Assembly (NCBI RefSeq): GCF_007570825.1 | Contig: NZ_SUNB01000005.1 | Span: 62,001 to 126,000, forward strand | Reading direction: 5' to 3' | Length of the DNA stretch: 64,000 nt | Origin: Pleionea sediminis | GTDB lineage: Bacteria; Pseudomonadota; Gammaproteobacteria; Enterobacterales; Kangiellaceae | Part shown: piece after piece, positions 33,201-43,945 of the stretch | How positions within the stretch are numbered: the stretch's first letter is position 1 | Layout of the letters: the number at the start of each line of letters is the position of its first letter | Notes under the pieces: generated by a model | Told to the model about the DNA's origin: nothing | The model's input: the letters and a program-made list of their open reading frames with translations, nothing else | Databases searched by the model: none | Made by a program: the position numbers and the translations under genes

Positions 33201-36200
33201 GGGCTCTGGCGTTACTGAACCTATCGTCATCGATACCACGGTTGACTCCGTTGGAGAAGCTGTCGATATTTTTGATTTTACCATTAGCGATGGTGGAACT
33301 GCGGATGGAAGAGCAACTGCAATTACCGAAATTCGCGTTAATACCTCGGGTACCGCTGATGCGAGTAAACTGACGTATCGATTAAATGGTAACGATGCAT
33401 CCAACGTCACAGGAACTTACGCAGCCAATGTGGTGACCTTTACCGGTTTAAGTATTTCCATTGCCGACGGCGGCAGCGAAACTTACACCATTAACGCTTA
33501 CTACAACGACAATACCGGACTGACCGAAGATCAAACCGTTATTTTAAGTGTCGATGGTGATACCGATTTTGATGTGAGTGGCGGCGGAACACAAATGGGC
33601 AGTACCACCGCAGTCACCAATAGCACAGGATCAACCGTTGCGGTTACAGCAACAGCGTTAGCGTTTACCACACAACCTTCGGGTTCTACTTCAGGCAGTG
33701 CCTTATCAACACAACCCGTTGTTACTGCACGCGATGCCTTTGGTAATACCGATACTGACTTTACGGAAACAATCACCGTTACTGAAGCGAGCGCAGGAAC
33801 CTTAACAAGTAACACGGCAACGGCTTCTTCCGGTGTCGCGACTTTTAGTGGACTCACTTATACCGCAACGGCCGATCAACAAAGCTTTACCTTAACGGCC
33901 AACGATCAAGATGGCGTCGGTAGTGATTTACCCACCGTCGATGCAAACTCAGTGACTTCCGATGTTGTCGCGACTCAATTGGTTTTTGATACACAACCGG
34001 ATCCTTTGTCCGTTGATAGTGGAGTCGCAACAAGTTTTACAACCGTGCCGGTTGTTTCTGCACAAGATGCTAATGGTGTCGTCGATACCGGTTACAGTAC
34101 CGACATTACGTTGGCGGAAGTGAATGGTGCCGGTACTGCCACCATGACGGCAACAGGCGATACCGATGGTAATGGTGCAACCGTTTCCATTACGCCAAGC
34201 TCGGGTGTTTCAACCTTTACCAGCATGCAAATTACTTACACTGCTAGTGGTGGTGCTGACGAAACCTTTAACTTGCAAGCCAGCTCCGGTGGTTTATCAA
34301 CAGTCAACAGCAGTCAGTTAACGGGCGTGTCTTTTGATAGTGACGCCGATGTTACTGCCGGTTCAAGTGTTACTGAACCCATCGCCATTGATACGACGGT
34401 TGATACCACTGGCGAAGCCGTCAACATTTTTGATTTTGATATTACTGATGGTGGAACCTCCGATGGTAAAACAACGGAGGTGACTGAAATTCGTTTGAAT
34501 ACGTCGGGCACCGTCGATCCAAGTCAATTAACGTATCGCTTAAATGGTCCTGATGCGTCCAATGTGTCAGGAAGTTACGCCGCTAATGTGATTACCTTTA
34601 CCGGCTTGTCGATTTCTGTTGCTGATGGTGCAACCGAAACTTATGTCGTGAATGCCTATTACAACGACAATACCAGTTTAACGGAAGATCAAACGTTAAT
34701 TCTGAGCGTTGATGGTGACACCGATGTTGATGTGAGCAGTAGTGGATCTCGAATGGGAACAACGAGTGCCGTGACTAACAGTACCGGCTCAACCGTTTCT
34801 GTGACGGCAACGGCATTAGCCTTTACCACGCAACCTTCGGGTTCGACGTCGGGCAGTGCACTCTCAACACAACCGGTAGTGACTGCACAAGATGCGTTTG
34901 GTAATACCGATACCGATTTTTCTGAAACGGTAACCGTCACCGAAGCAAGCGCAGGAAGTTTAACAAACAATACCGCATCGGCGACTTCCGGTGTGGCCAC
35001 TTTTAGTGGACTTGCTTACACCGCAACGGCCGATCAACAAAGCTTTACCTTAACAGCGAATGATCAAGATGGTGTGGGATCAAACTTACCAACGGTTGAT
35101 TCCAGTTCAGTCACGTCCGATGTGGTCGCCACGCAATTGGTTTTTGATACGCAACCGGATCCGCTGTCGGTTAGTAACGGCATTGCCACCAGTTTTACGA
35201 CCGTGCCGGTTGTTTCTGCACAAGATGGTAATGGTGTTGTTGATACGGGTTACAGTACCGACATTACGTTGGCCGAAGTGAATGGTGCGGGCACGGCAAC
35301 TATGACAGCGACAGGCGATACCGATGGAAATGGCGCAACGGTATCGATAACACCCAGCTCCGGTGTTTCAACCTTTACCAGTATGCAAATCACTTATACC
35401 AACAGTGGCGGTACCGACGAAACCTTCAACTTGCAAGCCAGCTCCGGTGGACTATCCACGGTAAACAGCAGTCAGTTAACATCTTTCGTCAACGATGCGC
35501 CCACCATTACCAGCACGGCCGTTACTTCGGTGGATGAGGATGCTTCTTACAGCTACACCTTTGTGGCAACCGATACGGATGTTGGCGATACCTTAACTTA
35601 CAGTGCACCGACGTTGCCGGCCTGGTTGAGTTTTAATACGGGCACTGGCACGTTAACGGGAACGCCAACCAATGCCGAAGTGGGTAATCATAATGTCACG
35701 CTGCGGGTGAACGATGGCACTGTCGATGTGGATCAAAGTTTCACAATAACTGTCAGTAACACCAACGATTCACCAACCATTGATAGCACAGCGGTGACGG
35801 CCGCAACGGAAGATGCGGCTTACAGTTACACTTTCTCGGCAAGTGATGTTGATGTCGGCGATACCTTAACGTTAAGTGCACCCACGTTACCCACCTGGTT
35901 AAGTTTTAATACCGGAACGGGGGCGTTAACCGGAACGCCAACGAACGATGAAGTGGGCGATCACAGTGTGACGTTACGGGTGAACGATGGCACCGTCGAT
36001 GTCGATCAAAGCTTCACAATAACTGTCAGTAACACCAACGATTCTCCAACCATTACCAGTACTGCAGTAACATCGGCAACAGAAGACGCGGCATACAGTT
36101 ACACCTTTACCGCGTCGGATGTTGATGTGGGCGATACCTTAACGTTAAGCGCACCCACCTTACCGACCTGGTTAAGTTTTAATACCGGAACCGGCGCATT

Positions 36201-39200
36201 AACCGGAACGCCAACGAACGATGAAGTGGGCGATCATAATGTCACGCTGCGTGTGAACGATGGCACCGTCGATGTCGATGAAAGTTTCACGATTACCGTC
36301 GGTAATACCAATGATGATCCCGTTGTGACTTCCACTGCGGTGACCGCTGCAACAGAAGATACGGCTTACAGTTATACCTTTACGGCATCGGATGTTGATG
36401 TTGGCGATACCTTAACCTTAAGCGCTCCGACGTTACCGAGCTGGTTGAGTTTTAATACCGGAACCGGTGCATTAACCGGAACACCGACTAACGCTGAAGT
36501 GGGCGATCACAATGTGACGTTACGGGTGAACGATGGCACCGTCGATGTCGATCAAAGCTTTACCATCACCGTAAGTAACACCAACGATTCTCCAACCATC
36601 ACCAGTACTGCGGTGACGGCGGCAACGGAAGACACGGCTTACAGTTACACCTTTGCCGCTACCGATGACGATGTTGGCGATACGCTAACTTACAGTGCGC
36701 CAACCTTACCGACTTGGTTAAGTTTCGATGCGGGAACGGGTGCGTTAACCGGCACGCCAACCAATGATGAAGTGGGTGATCATAATGTGACGTTACGGGT
36801 GAACGATGGCACCGTTGATGTCGATGAAAGCTTTACCATTACTGTGAGCAACGTGAATGACGATCCGGTCATTACTTCAACTGCGGTTACGACAGCCAAT
36901 GAAGATGCCGCTTACAGTTATACCTTTACTGCGACTGATGATGATGTCGGCGATACGCTAACTTACAGTGCACCAACGTTACCCACCTGGTTAAGTTTCG
37001 ATACAGGAACGGGTGAGTTAACGGGAACACCGACCAATGATGAAGTGGGTGATCACAATGTTGTATTGCGTGTTAATGATGGCACCGTCGATGTTGATGA
37101 AAGCTTTACCATTACGGTGAGCAACACCAACGATTCGCCAACAATAACCAGTACCGCAGTAACGTCGGTCAATGAAGACGCGGCTTACAGTTACACTTTC
37201 ACGGCAACCGATGTTGATGTTGGCGATACCTTAACCTTAAGTGCACCAACGTTACCGACTTGGTTAAGTTTTGATTCTGGAACGGGTGCGTTAACCGGCA
37301 CGCCAACCAATGATGAAGTCGGTAATCACAATGTCACGTTACGCGTGAACGATGGCACCGTTGATGTTGATGAAAGCTTTACCATTACCGTGAGTAATGT
37401 AAATGATGATCCGGTCGTAACCTCAACAGCGGTGACAAGCGTGGATGAAGATTCGGCTTACAGTTACACCTTTACCGTGAACGATGTGGATGTGGGCGAT
37501 GCCTTAACCTTAAGTGCGCCAACGTTACCCACCTGGTTAAGCTTTAATACCAGTACGGGAGCGTTAACCGGAACACCACTGGATGCAGATGTGGGTGATC
37601 ACAATGTGACGTTACGCGTTAATGACGGCACGGTTAATGTTGATCAAAGTTTTACAATAACGGTGAATCCAGTGAATGATTTGCCCACCGGTAATGCGAT
37701 CATTAGTGGAACCGAATTACGCGATGAAACTTTAACGGTCGATACCTCAACCATTGCTGACGAAGACGGACTCGGAACATTCGCTTATCAATGGCAACGT
37801 TCCGGTGCCGACATTTCTGGCGCAACCAGCACCAGTTACACTTTAGTCGCCGACGACGTGGGAGAAACCATTCGCATTATTGTGAGTTACACCGATGGCG
37901 ATGGCACTGACGAAACCGTTACCAGTGATCCAACGGGTGTCATTAACGATCTCGATTCCGATAACGACGGCATTCCCGATCTTGAAGAAGGCACTGGCGA
38001 TACCGATGGTGATGGAATTCCCGATTATCTCGATGAAGACAGTGATAACGATGGTATTCCCGACAGCGAAGAGGGCACTACCGATTCCGATGGCGATGGC
38101 ATTGCTGACTATCTAGATTCCAGTCTTGATGAAGACGGCGATGGTATTCCTGATGTGTTAGATGGTGATGCGAATACCGACACCGATGGCGATGGCACGC
38201 CCGATGTGTTTGATACCGACAGCGATAACGATGGTATTTCCGACTTTGATGAGTCGAATGCTTCCGGTCAAGATACCGATGGCGATGGCATTGACGATGC
38301 CTTCGATGTGGATCAAACCGGTGGCGAAGATAACAACGGCGACGGTATTGATGACGCGGCGCTGTACGATCACGACGAAGACGGTACGCCCGATACGCAC
38401 GATCGTGACAGTGATAACGACTCCATTCCCGATCGAATGGAAAACGAACGAGGCTTATCTTTACGCCGTAACGTTTCGATTTATCAATTACTGTTTATGA
38501 CGGAATCCGATTTCGATGGCGATGGCGTTGAAGATTATCGCGACAACGATTCCGATCAAGACGGTATTACCGATAGAGCCGAATCGTTAATGGATTTTGT
38601 GGATAGCGATGGCGATCAAATTATTGATGCCTACGATGTGGATGTTACCGGTGGCGTCGATGCCAATCTCGATGGCATTGACGATGCGGCGCAATTAAGT
38701 AACAGCGATAACGACGAATCGCCCAATCAGTTCGATCTCGACAGCGACAACGATGGCTTTAGCGATTTATCCGAAGCCGGATTCGACGATGTTGATGAGA
38801 ACGCGGTATTAGACGACGGTGATGTCTCTACCGATACACCATTGTCGAGCGATAACGATGGCTTGCCCGACTATATCGATCTCGACAGCGATGACAACGG
38901 TAGTTTTGATATTTCCGAAGGTGGCGCAGCATCGCTCGATGCCGACGGTGATGGACAAATTGATGATGCAACCGATGCCGACGGTGATGGTTTGGTGGAT
39001 CGCGTTGACGATGAACCGAATTCGTTTGGAACCATTGCCGATCGCGACGCCGATGGTGTGCCCGGCGCAACCGATGGTGACGATGACGCCGATGGTATTG
39101 CCGATTCTGTCGAAGGAATTTTCGATGCCGACCTCGATGGTTTAATCGATGCGTACGATCGCGACAGCGATAACGACGGTTTATCCGATCGTTTCGAAGC

Positions 39201-40305
39201 CGATCGTCCGGCGCCGCTCAATCAAGATGTCGATCGCGATGGTATTGATGATCGTTACGATGTTGATTACACCGGTGGTATCGATGCCAATGGCGACGGT
39301 ATTAGCGATTCCTTTGCAATTGTCGATACCGATGGTGACGGCGTGCCTGATTACCTCGATAACGATAGCGATAACGATGGCATTAGCGATGCGCGTGAAC
39401 AATTAAACGTTGCTTTACTAAATGTCGATTCCGATAACGACGGACTCGACGATGCGATCGATGTTGATGCAACCGGAGGTGTTGATACCAATGGCGATGG
39501 CATGGACGACGCAGTGTTTATCAGCGACGACATCGACGGCGACGGTTTACTCGCGTTCCGTGATACCGACACCGATGGTGATGGCATTTTAGATAAAGAT
39601 GAAGATGGCGACTTTAATAACGACGGCATCGACGATCGTTTGCAACCTGAAAAACGAGTTAAACCCACGTCGGGTGGTAACTCTGGCATTATGATTTTCT
39701 CTTTACTGCTGTTGTTAGCTTTATTAAGAAAAAACATCAACGCCAAAGTGTTGCTCGCGTTAATGGTTGCGAGTCTTTCTTCATTCAAACTTAATGCTTC
39801 CGGCGATGATTGCATCGCCGGAAAAGAAACTAACGATGCATGTTGGTATTTGGGTATTAGTGTTGGCACTTCCTATTTCGATCCATTAACCGAAGATACC
39901 AATTGGGAAAATACCGACGACAGTTCTGTTGGGCAAAAAATGACTTTGGGGCTCGACTTTGCCAGCGATTGGTTTGCCGAGGTGGCGTATGCGCGATTAG
40001 GTTCGGCCGAGTTTCAAAGTTTAAATCCTGCGTTGGCAAACCAAGGCACTATTCGTTACAACCTATCTTTTGTCGCCGCGGGGTATCGTTATCGACCCAC
40101 TGAAACCACCGCCATTTATGTTAAAGCCGGCGTTGCCGGCATGCATGCAACGTCCGATTTTGTTCCAACCGTTAACGATGAGTTTGAAATGTTTGGTATT
40201 GGTGGTCGCTGGGTTATGGGCGAGGGCGGACAAGCCTTACAGTTTGAGTTTGAACAATACGAAGATATTCAATTCTTATCGTTCAGTTTGGTGAAGTATT
40301 TTTAG
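30223..40305 (+). CDS. Giant DUF4347 adhesin with repeat arrays, Ca-binding region and C-terminal beta-barrel
   Basis: The protein has 3360 residues. Order: weak signal peptide (1-27); DUF4347 domain (about 124-285, with [15 protein letters not shown] and [10 protein letters not shown]); three ~390-residue repeats (about 607-1756); eight 91-residue putative-Ig/cadherin-like repeats (1757-2484); one Ig-like domain (2485-2574); and a thrombospondin-type-3 region full of DxDxDG (2575-3143). A segment [20 protein letters not shown] (about 3150) resembles GlyGly-CTERM. It is followed at once by a second signal-like stretch ([15 protein letters not shown]) and a roughly 167-residue OMP-like barrel ending in Phe. 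The product is probably a cell-surface adhesin. The fused barrel is unusual. Confidence 0.85.
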   Translation: MNKDKVQQFATAMLPLSLGVSMGLSSAPGGGSYYGRSSSLSTYRVSNGERFNDRPHRRLRSVLPLHHSSKSQRDISSPFNEKANSNSNNIVLIKNKSQPDAPTSADLNQTKDIEVKTLQSAKELVILDASVEDKHVFYQMNRPGVDIVEIEFSENSLNQLSNVLSSYQNLDALHLVSHAKQGVIQLGKQSVTEKDLKHHIRALASIDNALKDKADVLIYGCDLAANSSGHALLELIANEANVDVAASNNKTGSSKQDGDWELEVVKGNVETDKPFSDIALKDFTSILPIPGTISFTVNSDNGNYGGDTSYNAEYTDSGYILVGDGADVGTVIQDAYDTLMAGAAPAIYESQLTLSFSGGETFDATSIVVRNITAAGSRSFTITSDVGGDSVTTASLGIYASETVDLTGFDGISKLYITPNISAHFDVDDLEMSFNVNTDPTISIDNSTLAFTEGDGVTQVDSAASISDADGDADWNGGTLVAQITANNEAADQLSIPDNVVGTINTSGTNLLNGGTTIGTLSASEGTVTSGTALTITFNANATNALVQQTLQAIHYNNTSSTPGTGNRTVTFTATDTNAGSANDTRTISVDDTPDEDGSLTASGTVTEPVNLDTTVDTVGEAVDVFDFTLSDGGSTDGLAMTVSQVVVNVSGTTTDTERGNITWRLNGNDAANVTGTYNAGSDTITFSGLSISIADGGSETYTVNAFYNDNTSVTEDATFILSVDGDTDLTVGGSGTQMAATSAVTNGSGGTLDVTASALVFTTQPASSTSGSALSTQPVVTAQDAFGNTDVDFTETVTVTEASLGSLTNNTASASSGVATFSGLTYTATADQQSFTLTANDQDGVGSDLPTVDANSVTSDVVATQLVFDTQPDPLSVDSGVATNFTTVPVVSAQDGNGVVDTGYSTDISLAEVNGAGTATMTATGDTDGSGATVSITPSSGVSTFTSMQITYTASGGSDETFNLQASSGGLSTVNSSQLTGVVYDADADVTAGSGVTEPIVIDTTVDSVGEAVDIFDFTISDGGTADGRATAITEIRVNTSGTADASKLTYRLNGNDASNVTGTYAANVVTFTGLSISIADGGSETYTINAYYNDNTGLTEDQTVILSVDGDTDFDVSGGGTQMGSTTAVTNSTGSTVAVTATALAFTTQPSGSTSGSALSTQPVVTARDAFGNTDTDFTETITVTEASAGTLTSNTATASSGVATFSGLTYTATADQQSFTLTANDQDGVGSDLPTVDANSVTSDVVATQLVFDTQPDPLSVDSGVATSFTTVPVVSAQDANGVVDTGYSTDITLAEVNGAGTATMTATGDTDGNGATVSITPSSGVSTFTSMQITYTASGGADETFNLQASSGGLSTVNSSQLTGVSFDSDADVTAGSSVTEPIAIDTTVDTTGEAVNIFDFDITDGGTSDGKTTEVTEIRLNTSGTVDPSQLTYRLNGPDASNVSGSYAANVITFTGLSISVADGATETYVVNAYYNDNTSLTEDQTLILSVDGDTDVDVSSSGSRMGTTSAVTNSTGSTVSVTATALAFTTQPSGSTSGSALSTQPVVTAQDAFGNTDTDFSETVTVTEASAGSLTNNTASATSGVATFSGLAYTATADQQSFTLTANDQDGVGSNLPTVDSSSVTSDVVATQLVFDTQPDPLSVSNGIATSFTTVPVVSAQDGNGVVDTGYSTDITLAEVNGAGTATMTATGDTDGNGATVSITPSSGVSTFTSMQITYTNSGGTDETFNLQASSGGLSTVNSSQLTSFVNDAPTITSTAVTSVDEDASYSYTFVATDTDVGDTLTYSAPTLPAWLSFNTGTGTLTGTPTNAEVGNHNVTLRVNDGTVDVDQSFTITVSNTNDSPTIDSTAVTAATEDAAYSYTFSASDVDVGDTLTLSAPTLPTWLSFNTGTGALTGTPTNDEVGDHSVTLRVNDGTVDVDQSFTITVSNTNDSPTITSTAVTSATEDAAYSYTFTASDVDVGDTLTLSAPTLPTWLSFNTGTGALTGTPTNDEVGDHNVTLRVNDGTVDVDESFTITVGNTNDDPVVTSTAVTAATEDTAYSYTFTASDVDVGDTLTLSAPTLPSWLSFNTGTGALTGTPTNAEVGDHNVTLRVNDGTVDVDQSFTITVSNTNDSPTITSTAVTAATEDTAYSYTFAATDDDVGDTLTYSAPTLPTWLSFDAGTGALTGTPTNDEVGDHNVTLRVNDGTVDVDESFTITVSNVNDDPVITSTAVTTANEDAAYSYTFTATDDDVGDTLTYSAPTLPTWLSFDTGTGELTGTPTNDEVGDHNVVLRVNDGTVDVDESFTITVSNTNDSPTITSTAVTSVNEDAAYSYTFTATDVDVGDTLTLSAPTLPTWLSFDSGTGALTGTPTNDEVGNHNVTLRVNDGTVDVDESFTITVSNVNDDPVVTSTAVTSVDEDSAYSYTFTVNDVDVGDALTLSAPTLPTWLSFNTSTGALTGTPLDADVGDHNVTLRVNDGTVNVDQSFTITVNPVNDLPTGNAIISGTELRDETLTVDTSTIADEDGLGTFAYQWQRSGADISGATSTSYTLVADDVGETIRIIVSYTDGDGTDETVTSDPTGVINDLDSDNDGIPDLEEGTGDTDGDGIPDYLDEDSDNDGIPDSEEGTTDSDGDGIADYLDSSLDEDGDGIPDVLDGDANTDTDGDGTPDVFDTDSDNDGISDFDESNASGQDTDGDGIDDAFDVDQTGGEDNNGDGIDDAALYDHDEDGTPDTHDRDSDNDSIPDRMENERGLSLRRNVSIYQLLFMTESDFDGDGVEDYRDNDSDQDGITDRAESLMDFVDSDGDQIIDAYDVDVTGGVDANLDGIDDAAQLSNSDNDESPNQFDLDSDNDGFSDLSEAGFDDVDENAVLDDGDVSTDTPLSSDNDGLPDYIDLDSDDNGSFDISEGGAASLDADGDGQIDDATDADGDGLVDRVDDEPNSFGTIADRDADGVPGATDGDDDADGIADSVEGIFDADLDGLIDAYDRDSDNDGLSDRFEADRPAPLNQDVDRDGIDDRYDVDYTGGIDANGDGISDSFAIVDTDGDGVPDYLDNDSDNDGISDAREQLNVALLNVDSDNDGLDDAIDVDATGGVDTNGDGMDDAVFISDDIDGDGLLAFRDTDTDGDGILDKDEDGDFNNDGIDDRLQPEKRVKPTSGGNSGIMIFSLLLLLALLRKNINAKVLLALMVASLSSFKLNASGDDCIAGKETNDACWYLGISVGTSYFDPLTEDTNWENTDDSSVGQKMTLGLDFASDWFAEVAYARLGSAEFQSLNPALANQGTIRYNLSFVAAGYRYRPTETTAIYVKAGVAGMHATSDFVPTVNDEFEMFGIGGRWVMGEGGQALQFEFEQYEDIQFLSFSLVKYF
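32041..35490 (+). repeat. Three long in-gene repeats of ~1.16 kb
   Basis: The units begin with actgaacc at 32041, 33214 and 34372, giving periods of 1173 and 1158 bp, and the last ends near 35490. They are inside the adhesin gene and encode residues about 607-1756. They diverge in the first third ([12 protein letters not shown] variants) but share near-identical stretches, such as [18 protein letters not shown]. Such repeats can recombine and change adhesin length. Confidence 0.85.
35491..37674 (+). repeat. Eight tandem repeats of exactly 273 bp
   Basis: The units start at 35491, 35764, 36037, 36310, 36583, 36856, 37129 and 37402. All have 91 codons with no indel. Each encodes a putative-Ig/cadherin-like domain: N-D-x-P at the start, SYTFxATDxDVGDTL, PTLPxWLSFxTGTGxLTGTP, then [13 protein letters not shown] and SFTITVSN. 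The exact length conservation points to recent unequal crossing-over or strong selection on domain length. Confidence 0.92.
37945..39650 (+). repeat. Thrombospondin-type-3-like Ca-binding repeat region
   Basis: About 1.7 kb of the adhesin gene encodes dense DxDxDGxxD motifs ([23 protein letters not shown] and many variants), typical of TSP3/EF-hand-like Ca loops. In calcium this region should be rigid and hold the distal adhesin away from the cell surface. Confidence 0.85.
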
Positions 40306-40412
40306 AGGTTTAAATTATTAACTGCTTGTGATAGTTGATTTAAAGCGTTCAGAACTCCGCTTTTTCATGTCTAAAAACTATTTCTCTCAATTAATACAAA
40401 GGCCCAGTTTTT

Positions 40413-42476
40413 ATGAAAATTAAAAGTTGCAATGTCAAAAATTTCAAAGGACTAGAGAATATTGAGTTGAAATTTGACAACAATGTTTGCTTGATAGCTG
40501 GACCTAATGCTATAGGTAAGTCGACAGTGCTTGATGCTATAAGATTAATTCGAGCGACATTATTAAGTAGATATCCATCAGAAGGGCAGTCTGTTTTACA
40601 TACATTGGGGGCTGCATCCAATCCTAACCAAATGATGATGCGCAGTGGATATTTTGATTTTTCTGCAATAGCGCGAAATCCGAGAGAAAGTTTAATCATT
40701 CGCGTAGCTGTTGTACTAGAAGAAAGTGAGATTTCTAAAATAAACTCGTCAATTCAGTCTCTTGCACTAGATTATTTACGTGGAAGTATTGGTAACCAAA
40801 TTCAACAAGAGCAAGGTGCTCTTACGCAGTTCTTATCTTCATCTGAAGGTAGGAGTCAATTAGCGAAAAGCGAAGCTATCATAGCAACTTATATTCAAGG
40901 TCTAAAGGAAAGAGAAGTCGTACAACTAGGTATGGAAATATTACCTGATGGACAAATTCGAGGGGACGATGCAGCTGCTCAAATTGTATGTGGGTTTCTT
41001 GAGCGATCTTTACCACCACAAAAAGGACTGTTTAGCTTTTTTTCTGCTGATAGAGCTTTGCCTTCGGGCGAAGCAGCGATACAACTTGGAGCTAATGATG
41101 CTGATAACCAAATGAAGTCTCACATAGCGGAGCCGAATTTAAAGTACCAAAGACTTAAAATTAGTATTGCTAACTCAAAATTACTTGAAGAGGATATCGA
41201 GACAGACTTTAAAACAATTTTTGATGAAATATTACCTGGGAAAGAACTAGGGAAATTGCAAATAGGTCCAATCGGTAACTTTAGAGTCTCGATAAAAGAG
41301 AGTCAAACCACGCGGCCATTCGATATCGACAGCTTGAGTAGCGGAGAGAAAGGATTAATATTAACATTTCTTCTAATACGAAGAGCAGTACATGATGGCG
41401 GAGTTATTCTAATTGATGAACCTGAATTACATCTCAATCCAGGTGTTTGTCGAAAATTACTAAGATTTATCATAGACCATTGTATTAAACCAAAGAATTT
41501 ACAAGCAATTATTTGTACTCATTCTGCAGAGATACTAAATAGTGCATACGAAAGTTTTGAATGCGATATACACCATCTCAAGTCACCAAATAATGCTACC
41601 CCGATATACCGTGGAGATTTTAATGAGATGTTTGATGCGCTTGGGAAATTGGGTGTTTCTCCAGCCGAATCATTCTTCTATGAAACACGACTATTTGTTG
41701 AAGGGCCTCACGATAAAGAAGTTTTAGAAGAAGGTTTTCGGTCTGTCCTAGGAGATAGATGTCAAATAAGCTACTTAGGTGGAAGAAAGTCTGTTGAAGC
41801 TGAAATTGAAAACTTAAAAAATGCTGAAAAATCAGGCAGCTTAGATAAGCTTCACTGTTTTATATTTGATAGAGATAGAAATGTAACAAACTTGAAAAGT
41901 AGTAAGTTGGTAAAAGTTATTCAGTGGAACCGTTATTGTTTGGAGAATTTCTTAATCAATAGCAAACTTTTATATGACCTATTAGGAAGAGAAAAGAAAG
42001 AAAAGAGTTTACCTGACAGAGGGGAGTTTGATAATTTGATTAAAAAGTTTGCTCTTCAGCAAATAATACCAATTGCAAGTAGAAGAGCTTATGAGCAATT
42101 TCGCCCCACAAGTCCTGGACTTGATAACGAAGATCTTAATGAAAAATATGAGGATATGGCAGGAATATTATTTAAAAAATTAGAAAGTCTTAAAACTGAT
42201 TTAGTGAAAATGGACTTGGAAAACTGGGAAGAAAAGTATATAGAAGCATGCAAAGAAAAAGATAAGGAATTGTCTAAAAGTTGGGGTGGTAAATGGATTT
42301 CTGAATGTAATGGCAAGGATGTTCTTGATAAGTTATTTAATTACTACTCAGTTAAATGTAGTCGGATTGAGCTGAAGAAGTCGTTAATGAGACTTATGAA
42401 AGAGAAAGAAAGTTCAGAGTGGAAAGAAATACAGAAACTTTTAATAAAAAATGTATTGCATGATAGAGGATCTTAA
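40413..42476 (+). CDS. OLD-family ATPase/TOPRIM nuclease
   Basis: The protein has 687 residues. The Walker A is GPNAIGKST (30-38), the signature is SLSSGEKG (about 306-313) and the Walker B is VILIDEPELHLNP (about 329-341), as in SMC/OLD-type ATPases. The TOPRIM domain starts near LFVEGPHDKEVLEE (about 427), with FIFDRDRN (about 483) giving the DxD. OLD nucleases cleave DNA and often act in phage defence. The Gabija partner helicase (UvrD) is absent, so this would be a stand-alone OLD or one with an unknown partner. It is the first gene of the accessory island. Confidence 0.88.
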   Translation: MKIKSCNVKNFKGLENIELKFDNNVCLIAGPNAIGKSTVLDAIRLIRATLLSRYPSEGQSVLHTLGAASNPNQMMMRSGYFDFSAIARNPRESLIIRVAVVLEESEISKINSSIQSLALDYLRGSIGNQIQQEQGALTQFLSSSEGRSQLAKSEAIIATYIQGLKEREVVQLGMEILPDGQIRGDDAAAQIVCGFLERSLPPQKGLFSFFSADRALPSGEAAIQLGANDADNQMKSHIAEPNLKYQRLKISIANSKLLEEDIETDFKTIFDEILPGKELGKLQIGPIGNFRVSIKESQTTRPFDIDSLSSGEKGLILTFLLIRRAVHDGGVILIDEPELHLNPGVCRKLLRFIIDHCIKPKNLQAIICTHSAEILNSAYESFECDIHHLKSPNNATPIYRGDFNEMFDALGKLGVSPAESFFYETRLFVEGPHDKEVLEEGFRSVLGDRCQISYLGGRKSVEAEIENLKNAEKSGSLDKLHCFIFDRDRNVTNLKSSKLVKVIQWNRYCLENFLINSKLLYDLLGREKKEKSLPDRGEFDNLIKKFALQQIIPIASRRAYEQFRPTSPGLDNEDLNEKYEDMAGILFKKLESLKTDLVKMDLENWEEKYIEACKEKDKELSKSWGGKWISECNGKDVLDKLFNYYSVKCSRIELKKSLMRLMKEKESSEWKEIQKLLIKNVLHDRGS

Positions 42477-42505
42477 ATAGCATTTATAGGATTTTCTCAA
42501 TACCA

Positions 42506-42739
42506 ATGAAAAATACCCCGAATAGTTACTTATATGTTCTTAAGGCTGATAATGCTAATCTATTGAAGTTAGGACAGATTGGTGGAGGTGGTAGAAAAAG
42601 CCAAGGGGTCAGGCCTATTGGATATAGTTTAGAGGCAAGGCAGAAAAGAAAGGTGTATGCAAAAAAAACACTGGGCCACCGATGCCACTTTAGGAAGTTT
42701 TATTGCCAGTCTTTTATAAATAAAGCGCTGAGACGATAA
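42506..42739 (+). pseudogene. Truncated GIY-YIG/T5orf172-like gene
   Basis: The first 22 or so codons (YLYVLKADNANLLKLGQ) resemble the start of T5orf172/GIY-YIG nucleases, where YVYVLK and KIG recur. Within 35 codons the sequence enters the dispersed repeat (gtcaggcctattgg at 42608) and loses all similarity, ending at a stop at 42739. I read it as a gene broken by the repeat. It lies 29 bp after the OLD gene and may have been its partner. Confidence 0.4.
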
Positions 42740-42900
42740 TAGCTTTTCGATTAGGTTCCTTTCCCGCGGAGGTTATGCCCAAAAACCAAAGTTTTGACAT
42801 ATAATTATACTAGTGTACTGTCCTTTTATTGCCTCAGCCTGAACTGGAGAAGAAATCGAACTCCATGAGCCCAATAGAGATTTAACTTTATATAAAAGAG
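42606..42900 (+). repeat. Dispersed intergenic repeat, copy A
   Basis: The longest copy of the family. Modules: ggggtcaggcctattgga, then tatagtttag (about 42606-42637), acactgggccaccgatgcc (42670 region), tcgattaggttcctttcccg (about 42748) followed by ggaggttatgcccaaaa, an ACYTTGAC-like AT-rich tail, and cgaactccatgagcccaat (about 42860). Other copies keep subsets in the same order. It interrupts the GIY-YIG-like gene. Confidence 0.6.
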
Positions 42901-42906
42901 TTTTCT

Positions 42907-43797
42907 ATGTTTGATGAAACATACATAAATCTTAGTGATTTAGAGAGTGAGTATAATTTCGAACGAGAGTTAGTGGTAGCTGGGAAGTTAAAAGCTGGCG
43001 AAGAAGGACGTTTTTATAAAGCCATTGAAAAGTCAAAAAATAAGAAAAATGTTGAAGCGGTACAAATTGAAGTGGATTACTTAAAAGATTTGACGTTTTT
43101 AAAGTATTTCAAAAATGTCGATACTGTATTGGTGTTTGAGGCATATTTAGACAGTCTCTCTGGAGTTGAGAAACTTCAGAAACTAGAAGTGTTGATTTTA
43201 AACTTTAATAGAGATCATGGTTGTGACTGCTCCGCTATATCTGATTTGAACTTGAAGTTTCTAGAGGTAAAGAATGTGGGTTCAATTGAATATCAACTTG
43301 GGGGTGGCAACTTAAGAGCTGAATCTATAACTGTTTTAAAAGGTGATTTCGAAGATTTAGGGTTTCTTAAGTCGACAGGTGTAAAAAGACTTGATATAGG
43401 TGATTTTAGTGTAAAGTGTCTCAATGGGATAGATGAGCTCGAACTTTCAAAGTTATCAATAAGACTGTGTAAGAAAATTGAGCGTTTAACTTTTGATAAT
43501 GACCTTGAACTCGATTTTTTCGAAATTGAAACTTGTAATAAATTGAATATCAATAGCTTTATAGGAAAGGTTCGGTGCACGGAGTTGAGGATTTCATCTT
43601 GTAAGGGTGCTTTTGATTTTAGTCAGCTTCTTGGTATTCAGGGGGTGAAAAAGATATCTATTGAAAATACTGGGGTTGAATTAGATTACGAGAATTTCGG
43701 TAGTAAGGGCAAGGAGATTGAAGATGTTTATATTTCGCCTCTTTCAAGCGTAAATAGAAAGAAGATGAAAGAAATATTCCCTAATTTAACGTGTTAA
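42907..43797 (+). CDS. Leucine-rich-repeat-like protein of the accessory island
   Basis: The protein has 296 residues with no signal peptide. The family is not recognised. From about 55 to 280 there are irregular LRR-like strand turns (LEVLILNFN, LKFLEVKNV, LDIGDFSVKCLNGI, LSIRLCKKI, LRISSC). The composition is Lys/Glu/Leu-rich. Such proteins often bind other proteins, and in islands like this some are immunity or adaptor proteins; here that is only a guess. It lies alone between two copies of the dispersed repeat. Confidence 0.65.
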   Translation: MFDETYINLSDLESEYNFERELVVAGKLKAGEEGRFYKAIEKSKNKKNVEAVQIEVDYLKDLTFLKYFKNVDTVLVFEAYLDSLSGVEKLQKLEVLILNFNRDHGCDCSAISDLNLKFLEVKNVGSIEYQLGGGNLRAESITVLKGDFEDLGFLKSTGVKRLDIGDFSVKCLNGIDELELSKLSIRLCKKIERLTFDNDLELDFFEIETCNKLNINSFIGKVRCTELRISSCKGAFDFSQLLGIQGVKKISIENTGVELDYENFGSKGKEIEDVYISPLSSVNRKKMKEIFPNLTC

Positions 43798-43814
43798 CTA
43801 TATATTGTGTTAGG

Positions 43815-43905
43815 GAAAATAAGTCACTGGGAATCACGCCTTTTCTATGAGCATCCTTTTTCATGGTGGTTATGCTCAAAACTCAAGGTTTTGACTTGTA
43901 GTTTA
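43815..43905 (+). repeat. Dispersed intergenic repeat, copy B (partial)
   Basis: This copy keeps the middle modules: agtcactgggaatcacgcc, then ttcatggtggttatgctcaaaa and ctcaaggttttgacttgta. It aligns with copy A at the gttatgcccaaaaaccaaag block and with copy F at the tgatatcctctaaactt block. It sits between the LRR-like and ATP-grasp genes. Confidence 0.5.
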
Positions 43906-43945
43906 CGGATATCTTATTCTTCTTTATATTTCGAGGTAAAGTAGT

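Noticed and set aside
35491-37674. CRISPR array
   Set aside because: The regular 273-bp period is coding tandem repeats within one ORF, not short repeats with unique spacers.
38158-39406. Several plus- and minus-strand frames over the TSP3 region of the adhesin
   Set aside because: The repetitive DxDxDG codons keep other frames open, giving low-complexity Met/Thr/Ile- or Arg/His-rich sequences. They are artefacts of the repeat.
40413-42739. Gabija system
   Set aside because: The OLD-type nuclease could be GajA, but no UvrD-like GajB gene follows.
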